A stretch of DNA of 64,000 nucleotides from Rubripirellula tenax. Lineage in GTDB: Bacteria > Planctomycetota > Planctomycetia > Pirellulales > Pirellulaceae. Of this stretch, positions 49,201 through 56,075 are shown piece by piece. Within the stretch, counting starts at the first letter, position 1, and the number at the start of each line of letters is the position of its first letter. Where the stretch lies: the NCBI RefSeq assembly GCF_007860125.1, contig NZ_SJPW01000003.1:520764-584763 (forward strand), read 5' to 3'. The position numbers were made by a program, and so were the translations under genes. Under the pieces are notes generated by a model. The model ran no database searches and was not told the origin of the DNA. It saw only the letters and a program-made list of their open reading frames with translations.

Positions 49201-49399
49201 GCTCAGCGCCGACGATGTACTTCAGCCCCTGTTCTTTTGCAGGCGCCAATCCGCGAACCACGCCGGCAAGCGACTCGCGATCCGTAAGCGCGATCGCGTG
49301 GTAGCCCAGTTCGGCCGCCCGTTCGACCAGTTCGTCGGGATGCGAAGCACCCTCCAGAAACGAAAAATTGCTTTTGCAGTGCAGTTCGGCGTACTGCAT
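46268..49399 (-). CDS. dnaE2: Error-prone DNA polymerase DnaE2
   Basis: A 1043-aa C-family polymerase. The N-terminal PHP domain starts at [22 protein letters not shown]; catalytic aspartates are in PDIDVDFEH (Asp382, Asp384, Asp386). The C terminus is an OB-fold nucleic-acid-binding region ([29 protein letters not shown]). The short length (~1040) and the FSFLEGAS start separate it from replicative DnaE (~1160). DnaE2 performs translesion synthesis, usually with ImuA and ImuB encoded next to it; neither is present within the flanking genes here. ATG at 49399. Confidence 0.93.
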   Translation of the reverse strand: [1043 protein letters not shown]

Positions 49400-49745
49400 A
49401 GGAATCGATTGGCAAACGGAGGTGGCTTTTTGTTCACGTTAGTTTCTGTTGGCCAACCGAGCAAGCCCCGACTTGGCCGCTTGGATCGGGGGCATCGTTG
49501 ACGGTTCGGATCACCGAATCGCGATAGACGTCCGGCTATCGCGAACATCGACGCGGAACTAGACTGGTTTTCGCACTGTTTGGCAGGCACTCTTCTTCAA
49601 AGTCTCGCGTCTTCATCATCGATGAATCACGACACGGATTAGCAGCGTTTAGGCTGTTCCGGTAAGTCGATCGTGACGTTCAACGGATGGCTAACCTCAA
49701 TTCGAGCAAACAGTAGCGGCAAGTCCTGTTGATTGGAGTCCCTGA
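49400..49745. other. 346-bp divergent region between dnaE2 and the TrkA-C protein gene
   Basis: No gene is supported. It must contain promoters for both divergent genes. The main feature is the 9-bp perfect inverted repeat at 49519-49544. I see no match to the GAACN4GTTC or CTGTN8ACAG LexA boxes of other phyla. Confidence 0.5.
49519..49544. promoter_or_regulatory. Perfect 9-bp inverted repeat, possible operator
   Basis: TCGCGATAG-N8-CTATCGCGA (arms 49519-49527 and 49536-49544) lies 120 bases upstream of the dnaE2 start codon. The symmetry is what a dimeric repressor or a hairpin would use. Assignment as an SOS operator is only a guess from the neighbouring gene. Confidence 0.4.
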
Positions 49746-50606
49746 TTGGTCGGCCTCTTTCCCATTGTTTCTTTGTTGGCCGCATTGGCGCTGTCAATGA
49801 TCGTCACTCGCGTTGCAGCGATGGCGCTAATGTTTACCGGGATGTCACGAGAAGCGGCAAAGTTTCAGGCTCGATCGGCGTTTACCGGTGCGGGTTACAC
49901 GACTCACGAATCCGAGATGATTGTCAAGCATCCGGTTCGTCGACAGATCGTTGCGACGCTCATGTTATTGGGGAACTTGGGGGTGGCCACGGTCGGTGCG
50001 ACCGTGATGGTTTCCGTCATGAGCACGAGCACTTCGACCGCACAAGCCCGTTGGTGGTTGCTGTTGGTTTTCGTCGGCGGCGTCAGCTCTCTGTGGTATG
50101 TCTTTACCAGTCGCTGGATCGAACGCCATATGAATCGCGTGATCGCGTGGTGCTTGAAGCGATTCACCGATATCGACGTCCGTGACTACGTCGCCCTGCT
50201 GGAACTGTCGCGAGGCTATGCAATCACCGAAATGCTAGTCGAAAAAGGTGATTGGCTTGCCGACAAGAACCTGGCTTCACTGCGACTTTCCGACGAAGGC
50301 ATCCTCGTGCTAAGCATTCGTCGTTCCGGAGGCATCTTCCACGGAACTCCGCGTGGCGAAGACGTGGTCCGCGTCAACGATACGCTGATCCTCTATGGCG
50401 ATCTGGAAGATGTTGAAAAACTCGATCGTCGTCGTGCGGGTTACCAGGGCGACAAGGAACACATTCAGTCAGTTGAAGAGCAGGATGAGTTTGAAGAACA
50501 GGAACGAATTCGGCTTCAGGAAATGGAATCAAAGCTAGAAGCGAAAAAGGAAATCGAAGCCGAACTTGCTGCCCACGCCGTTCAAACGACGGATGGAAAA
50601 AACTAG
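49746..50606 (+). CDS. Membrane protein with TrkA-C (RCK_C) domain
   Basis: A 286-aa protein. Residues ~1-30 form a first TM helix, ~35-65 an amphipathic stretch (SREAAKFQARSAFTGAGYTTHESEMI), then two further TM helices (IVATLMLLGNLGVATVGATVMVSV, WWLLLVFVGGVSSLWYVFTSRW). Residues ~150-235 are a TrkA-C domain (MLVEKGDWLADKNLASLRLSDEGILVLSIRR...VNDTLILYGDLEDV), followed by a charged coiled-coil tail. No RCK_N or channel selectivity filter is visible. The start is TTG at 49746, supported by GGAG seven bases upstream and by the lack of an ATG before the first helix. Confidence 0.75.
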   Translation: MVGLFPIVSLLAALALSMIVTRVAAMALMFTGMSREAAKFQARSAFTGAGYTTHESEMIVKHPVRRQIVATLMLLGNLGVATVGATVMVSVMSTSTSTAQARWWLLLVFVGGVSSLWYVFTSRWIERHMNRVIAWCLKRFTDIDVRDYVALLELSRGYAITEMLVEKGDWLADKNLASLRLSDEGILVLSIRRSGGIFHGTPRGEDVVRVNDTLILYGDLEDVEKLDRRRAGYQGDKEHIQSVEEQDEFEEQERIRLQEMESKLEAKKEIEAELAAHAVQTTDGKN

Positions 50607-50707
50607 TGGATCCAAGACCGAGGCGATCGATCACACCAGCAACGAACGAATTGCGGTCGCCGAGGACGCGATCGCCGACGGGAACGCTGTTCTTGCACCA
50701 TTGAGAC

Positions 50708-51766
50708 CTAAACGCGAACCCAGTCCTTCAGACGGGCGTGTTCAAAGATCATGTCGTGCTGCACTTGCAGGTCTTGTCCCATGCCGGCTTCCATCGCTCT
50801 CTGGTACATCGCCATTGCGATTCCAACATCGACGTAGGCAAGACCGACGGCGTTGAAGTAGGTACGTTCCTGGTCGTTCATGCGGCCTTTCTTCTTGCCG
50901 CTGATCAGATCGATCAAGTCGCAGTGGATGTCGTCATCTGTAAGCTTGCCATCCTTGTACATGCGGCTCAATGTTTGCGTGCGATGCTTCACCGTGTTCC
51001 AGTCGTCGCAGACGATTTTCTCACAAGCCAGCGCCACCGCGTACTCGTCTTCCCAGCCACCGACGTGGCTGTAGAAAGCACCGGGTTTCATCCAAGAGGC
51101 TTTCAACAACGGCGCTTGCGCGCTAGTGGCCGTGACAATGACATCTGCGTTACGGGTGGCGCGTTCCAGATCCGAGTTTGCTTGCTCGAATTGCAGGCCG
51201 GGAAGAATCGCCGACATCTCGTTGACGAACGTCACTTCCTCAGCAGGATCCTTCGCTGCGACTCGGCACAAGCGAAGATCCGGAAGCACCGTCTTCATCG
51301 CAATCAGGTGCATCTTTGCTTGTTCCCCGGCCCCAATGAAACCGATCGTCTCGGAATCTTTCTTGGCCAAGTGTTTCGCCGCAATCGCGCCCATGGTTCC
51401 CACACGAATGTTGGAACAAAGGGTTCCCTCCATAAATGCGATGGGAAAGCCGTGCTCGATCTCCGAAAGAATGATCACCGCAGACAGATTTTGAATGCCA
51501 TGTTTGACCGGGTTCGGCGGGAACACCGATACCCACTTCACACCACAGATTTTGTCGGACTTGAAAGTCGCCGGAAGGCAGTTGATTCGTTCTTGCGTTT
51601 CATCGTTGAAGATTTGGACGATCTTTTCTGGAAACAAAACGTCCCCCGCTTCGTAAGCGAGCATGGCCTTTTCGGCCGCCTCGATCGACATCCCGATATC
51701 GAGACATCCGGACCCTAAAAGATCTTCTTGAGAAAAGAAGCGACATTTAATTTCGTGTTGTGCCAT
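50708..51766 (-). CDS. Ornithine cyclodeaminase / mu-crystallin family enzyme
   Basis: A 352-aa NAD(P)-dependent enzyme of the OCD/mu-crystallin family. The nucleotide-binding motif is IGFIGAGEQAKMHLIAM, preceded by the typical GTLCSNIRVGTMGAIAAKHLA segment; the lysine/arginine substrate region ATFKSDKICGVKWVS is present. Members deaminate ornithine, reduce ketimines or act on other amino acids; the substrate is unknown. ATG at 51766 with AAGGTGAGG just upstream. It stands alone. Confidence 0.85.
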   Translation of the reverse strand: MAQHEIKCRFFSQEDLLGSGCLDIGMSIEAAEKAMLAYEAGDVLFPEKIVQIFNDETQERINCLPATFKSDKICGVKWVSVFPPNPVKHGIQNLSAVIILSEIEHGFPIAFMEGTLCSNIRVGTMGAIAAKHLAKKDSETIGFIGAGEQAKMHLIAMKTVLPDLRLCRVAAKDPAEEVTFVNEMSAILPGLQFEQANSDLERATRNADVIVTATSAQAPLLKASWMKPGAFYSHVGGWEDEYAVALACEKIVCDDWNTVKHRTQTLSRMYKDGKLTDDDIHCDLIDLISGKKKGRMNDQERTYFNAVGLAYVDVGIAMAMYQRAMEAGMGQDLQVQHDMIFEHARLKDWVRV

Positions 51767-51975
51767 TGCCTCACCTTGCGTGGTCGTTCTGCGATTACGA
51801 GTAACGCAAGACTGCGACTTAGCCACAATCGATTGCATCATCGTTGTTCAGTGAAACGCATGTTTCGGACCAAGACGCACAGTGCTGATTTCCGTGCGAT
51901 TACCGCACAGTGAATGCGATCCAGGCGCGCCCATCGGCACAAGCAGACGCAAAAAATGTGCGAGTGCACGTTCTC

Positions 51976-53535
51976 TCAGATGCCCACGTTGACCCATCGA
52001 AGGAAGTCGAGCAACTTTTTGCTAAGCGGCGTCAACCGGGTGCGATTGAATTGATCGCCCAGTTTGCGAATCGCTTCGGCTTGCGTCGGATAGGGATGGA
52101 TCACGGCGGCAATTTTCCCCAGACCTAAGCCGCCGACCATCGCCAGTGTGATCTCCGAAATCATATCGCCCGCATTCTCAGCAACGATCGTCGCGCCGAC
52201 AATCGTATCGGTACCTTTCTTGGTGTGAACTTTTACGAATCCGTCGTCCTGTCCTTCAAGAACCGCACGATCGACTTCGGCAAAGTGCTGGACGTAGGTG
52301 TCGATCTCGATGCCGGCGCTCTTGGCCTCCCTCTCGTACAACCCTACATGGGCAACTTCTGGCGACGTGTACGTTGCCCATGGGATGACCAAGTCGCTGG
52401 CCTTCTTCTTCCCAAACGGTCCAACGGCAAACAGCGCGTTTTGAATCACGATGCGCGCTTGGAAGTCGGCCGCGTGCGTGAACTTGTACTTCGAACAGAT
52501 GTCGCCCGCAGCATAAATGCGAGGGTTGGTGGTCCGCATGTGATCGTCGACTTCGACTCCCTCGCGGTCGTACCTCACGTTGACGGATTCCAAGTTCAAG
52601 TGCTCCGTATTCGGCGCCCGTCCGGCCGCGATCAACAACTGATCGACAATCGTCTCGCTCGGCATGCCACTTTGATTGACACGGATGCGAATTGCGTTGT
52701 CGCTTGTCGGGCTGACGCTCATATCCTTGCTGTGGAACATCAGTCGAATGCCGTCTCGTTCCAAGTGCTTTTGCACCACCGCCGAAGCTTCCGCATCCTC
52801 GCGTGGAAGAATCTGATCGCCACGTTGGAACATGTGTACTTCGCTACCAAAGCGAGCAAATGCTTGTGCCATCTCGCTGCCGATGGGGCCGCTTCCGACA
52901 ATGCCAAGCCGATCGGGCCGCTGCGTCAGCGAGAATAAAGTCTCGTTTGTCAAATAGGAAACGCTTTCCAATCCGGGAATCGGTGGTGCCGATGCGCGGG
53001 CGCCCGATGCAATCACGGCTTTCTTATAATTCAACCGCGTCACTGAACCGTCGTCGCGAGTCACGCTGATCGTGTCGTTGTCGACAAACGATCCCTTGCC
53101 GAAGTAAACATCGATCCCCATGTCGGCAAACCGCTTGGCCGAATCGTTGGGGCTGATCTTTGCACGCAGACGCCGCATCCGCTCCATCGCTTGCCCAAAG
53201 TCGACCGTCGTGCCGTCGGGAACGTGGACTCCGAAAGGTTGTGCATCACGCACCGCTGCCGCGACGCGTGCCGCGCGGATCATGCCTTTCGACGGCACAC
53301 AGCCGACATTCAAGCAGTCGCCGCCCATCAGCTCTCGTTCGATCAACGCGACGCGTGCACCCAATCCCGCGGCTCCGGCTGCGGTGACAAGCCCCGCAGT
53401 GCCGGCACCGATCACGACCAAGTGGTACGGACGACGCGGCGTCGGGTTGGTCCAATCCTGCGGATGGACGTTCGCTTGCAGTTGGCGATTGTGGTCGTCG
53501 GCAGGCTGCAGTTGAATCAGGTCGGAAGTTGCCAT
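51976..53535 (-). CDS. Pyridine nucleotide-disulfide oxidoreductase (mercuric-reductase-like)
   Basis: A 519-aa flavoprotein (538 aa if a TTG at 53592 is used). FAD motif HLVVIGAGTAGLVTAAGAAG, redox-active disulfide GGDCLNVGCVPSKGMIRAA, NAD motif LGIVGSGPIGSEMAQAFARFG, and the C-terminal His-Glu of the dimer interface (IHPYPTQAE) are all present, so it is an active family member. It resembles the MerA/SthA/Lpd-like proteins often encoded beside VTT membrane proteins. No N-terminal heavy-metal domain or C-terminal vicinal cysteines are seen, so mercury reduction is unlikely. The substrate is unknown. Downstream of and possibly overlapping the VTT gene. Confidence 0.86.
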   Translation of the reverse strand: MATSDLIQLQPADDHNRQLQANVHPQDWTNPTPRRPYHLVVIGAGTAGLVTAAGAAGLGARVALIERELMGGDCLNVGCVPSKGMIRAARVAAAVRDAQPFGVHVPDGTTVDFGQAMERMRRLRAKISPNDSAKRFADMGIDVYFGKGSFVDNDTISVTRDDGSVTRLNYKKAVIASGARASAPPIPGLESVSYLTNETLFSLTQRPDRLGIVGSGPIGSEMAQAFARFGSEVHMFQRGDQILPREDAEASAVVQKHLERDGIRLMFHSKDMSVSPTSDNAIRIRVNQSGMPSETIVDQLLIAAGRAPNTEHLNLESVNVRYDREGVEVDDHMRTTNPRIYAAGDICSKYKFTHAADFQARIVIQNALFAVGPFGKKKASDLVIPWATYTSPEVAHVGLYEREAKSAGIEIDTYVQHFAEVDRAVLEGQDDGFVKVHTKKGTDTIVGATIVAENAGDMISEITLAMVGGLGLGKIAAVIHPYPTQAEAIRKLGDQFNRTRLTPLSKKLLDFLRWVNVGI

Positions 53536-53588
53536 TTGTTTCTCGAGATCCGTAGTCAGCGGTGGGCGAATTGAGTCGTCGGTGTCGA

Positions 53589-54371
53589 TCAAGCGTTGGA
53601 TACGTCATCGCCGGAAATGCCTGGCGGTATCCTGTCGCGGCCATACCACTTCATCGCCAACCGAACGACCAGCGGAAACAGCCCCAAGCATACGAAAGCA
53701 CTTGAGATCTGAATCAGTTGGCTTCGGTTGAATACGGCACCAACGCCATCGTCGGCGAGCGTTTGTAAATCGGGGACGCTTGATCCGGCGTACACATAGA
53801 CGATGGTCGCAGGCAGCATGCCCAGTTGACTGACCCACCAAAACGTACCTGTGCGGATCGGCGTCAAACCCATCACGGCGTTGATGACGAAAAACGGCAC
53901 AGCCGGAATCAGTCGCAGCGTGAATAAGGAAGACGGACCTTCCCTTTCTAAAGCATCGTTGAATCCTTGCAGCCGGTGTCCGAATCGTTTTTCGATCGCT
54001 TCGCGAAACAGGAATCGGCTCAACAGAAAAGCGACGGTTGCACCCGCGGTTGAAGCAAAGCTGACCAATACGACTCCGCGAAGCAAACCGAAGTACCACC
54101 CGTACACCAACGTCAACACGGCGGCCCCGGGAAGCGAAAGTCCGGTGACGACGACGTACACCAAGAACGCGGCCCCATAGACCAGCACAGGGTGGTCCGC
54201 TTGCATCGTTCGGAGTTGAGCTTCCTGCTTGGCCAGACTCGAAAGGCTGAGTAAGTCACCGAATTGCGTGTAGGCAACCAAAATGATCGCCGCAACAAAC
54301 AGAAACACGACCACTTTCTTGGTTTTTCCAGAGTCGTTGTTACCGCGAGGCGTTTCGATTTCGGTCGTCAT
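53589..54371 (-). CDS. TVP38/TMEM64 (VTT-domain) membrane protein
   Basis: A 260-aa inner-membrane protein. After a charged N terminus, TM segments appear at KKVVVFLFVAAIILVAYTQF, VYGAAFLVYVVVTGLSLPGAAVLTLVYGWYFG, VVLVSFASTAGATVAFLLSRFLF, and near the C terminus. The VTT signature LRLIPAVPFFVINAVMGLTPIRTGTFWWVSQLGMLP is intact. The family is related to scramblase-like proteins. A good ribosome site (AAGGAGAAGG) precedes the ATG at 54371. It forms an operon with the flavoprotein gene. Confidence 0.88.
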   Translation of the reverse strand: MTTEIETPRGNNDSGKTKKVVVFLFVAAIILVAYTQFGDLLSLSSLAKQEAQLRTMQADHPVLVYGAAFLVYVVVTGLSLPGAAVLTLVYGWYFGLLRGVVLVSFASTAGATVAFLLSRFLFREAIEKRFGHRLQGFNDALEREGPSSLFTLRLIPAVPFFVINAVMGLTPIRTGTFWWVSQLGMLPATIVYVYAGSSVPDLQTLADDGVGAVFNRSQLIQISSAFVCLGLFPLVVRLAMKWYGRDRIPPGISGDDVSNA

Positions 54372-54518
54372 GGTTTTCCTTCTCCTTGATATGACGCACC
54401 TCCATCGGTATCCGCCAAGTTTGGCGACTGTCGTCCAGGCGGCTCAGCCCGGCGGCTGTGTTTTCCGCACGGAAACCGCGTGATGGATTCGCTCGCGAAT
54501 ACGGACCAGATCGACGGA

Positions 54519-56075
54519 TCAGTCATCCAAGCCCAATTCGGACAGGATGTCAGCCAATTCGCCCCGTTGGGCGTCGGACATCCCTGCTGAACGATCGATG
54601 GTCAAATTTGCCCGCTGGCCCGTTCGCGGCAAGACGGCTTCGACATGGATCAGTCCATCAGTGTCATAGCGGAACGACACATCGACGGGCGTTCCGGCGG
54701 CCAAATGGGGCGGCAGTCCGTGAATCACGCATCGACCAATCGACGTCGAATGACGGCCGGTTGCGTCACCGCCTTCGACCACTTCAACGACGACGTTGGG
54801 TTGATTGTCCGTGTTCGTTTCCAATCGTGATACTCGCGTCACCGGCAAAGGTGTGTTGCGGTGAATCATGATATGGTTGACGCGGCAGTTGGTCTTTTTG
54901 TCGATCCCGATGACGCCCAAATGATGCGAGTTGACATCCGTTAGCTCAAGCGACGGAGGGTTTTCCGGTGCATTTTCTTGATGCGCGCTCTCGTAGTACT
55001 CTAGCATCGAAGCGTATATCGCAGCGCCGTGGGCAACCGCTTCGTCCGCCGAAATCGACGCGTCCGGTTCGATGCCGGTTTCCTTGGCCAACATTTCTCG
55101 GATCTGCGGCATTCGCGTCAATCCGCCGACCAACAGGATGCGATCGACTTCGATCCATGAAATTTTAGATTCATTGATCAATTTGGAAATCGTGAATCGC
55201 GTTCGATCGAGCAAGTGCGCCGTCAACTCTTCGAACAATTCTCGTGTGATCTTGGATTGCATTCGGTGGGAATCGAACACCAATCGTACGTCAACCGACC
55301 GTCGCGACGTCAGGGAGTGCTTGAGCTCTTCGGCTTCTCGCAACAGAAACGTTTCGCCGCCTGGCAATCGTGACGGGTAGGCACCGGATTGGGCGGCGAA
55401 TTCGTCGTCGATCCATCTTGCCAGGCACTTGTCCCAATCCATGCCGCCCAGCATCGCGTTGCCATCGGTTGCCAGCACGTCGAATTTTCTTCCATCGACG
55501 CGGACCAGCGAAGCGTCAAACGTTCCGCCGCCCAAGTCGTAGACCAATACCGTTTGAGGTCCTTGCAGTTCGGATTGCTTGTCGACACCCCAAGCGATCG
55601 CCGCCGCCGTTGGTTCGTTGATGACGGCGCAGACTTCTAGGCCTGCCAATTCGCCCGCAGCAATCGTGGATCGACGTTTGGGTTCATTGAAATAGGCCGG
55701 AACCGTGACCACCGCGCGGTCCACTGGGCGTCCCAAACGCGATTCGGCATCGCGTTTGAGTTTCCCAAGAATCAGCGACTGAATCATTTCGGGCGGATAC
55801 GTCTTGCCACCGATCGACTTGGAAAAACCGTCTTTTCCCATTTCGCGTTTGACAAAGGTAGCGACTTGATCGGGCAGCAGTCGCGATGCTTTGACGGCTT
55901 CTTTTCCAACCGTCACGCCATCCAGTTCAAACAACACGACCGACGGCGTCGTGGGTTCACCTTCGCTGTTGAAGATCGTTGTTGATTTGCCGCCCGGTTC
56001 TGCCCACGCGATCACACTGCGGGTCGTGCCCAAGTCGATTCCCACGACCAGTTTTCGTTCCGGATCGATCACCAT
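54519..56075 (-). CDS. Hsp70-like protein lacking the C-terminal lid
   Basis: A 518-aa Hsp70 relative. The ATPase domain is complete: VVGIDLGTTRSVIAW, VVTVPAYFNEPKRRSTIAAGELAG, NEPTAAAIAWG, and YDLGGGTFDASLVRVDG. The beta-sheet part of the substrate-binding domain follows (NTPLPVTRVSRLETNTDNQPNVVVEVVEGG). The protein then ends with a short helix (MSDAQRGELADILSELGLDD), so the ~100-residue helical lid of DnaK is missing. The ATG at 56075 is chosen; upstream frame is not conserved. It overlaps the end of the J-like membrane protein gene by seven bases, so the two are co-translated. Confidence 0.88.
   Translation of the reverse strand: MVIDPERKLVVGIDLGTTRSVIAWAEPGGKSTTIFNSEGEPTTPSVVLFELDGVTVGKEAVKASRLLPDQVATFVKREMGKDGFSKSIGGKTYPPEMIQSLILGKLKRDAESRLGRPVDRAVVTVPAYFNEPKRRSTIAAGELAGLEVCAVINEPTAAAIAWGVDKQSELQGPQTVLVYDLGGGTFDASLVRVDGRKFDVLATDGNAMLGGMDWDKCLARWIDDEFAAQSGAYPSRLPGGETFLLREAEELKHSLTSRRSVDVRLVFDSHRMQSKITRELFEELTAHLLDRTRFTISKLINESKISWIEVDRILLVGGLTRMPQIREMLAKETGIEPDASISADEAVAHGAAIYASMLEYYESAHQENAPENPPSLELTDVNSHHLGVIGIDKKTNCRVNHIMIHRNTPLPVTRVSRLETNTDNQPNVVVEVVEGGDATGRHSTSIGRCVIHGLPPHLAAGTPVDVSFRYDTDGLIHVEAVLPRTGQRANLTIDRSAGMSDAQRGELADILSELGLDD

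Noticed and set aside
51976-53535. Naming the flavoprotein merA.
   Set aside because: No heavy-metal-associated domain and no C-terminal vicinal cysteines are present, so mercury reduction is not supported.
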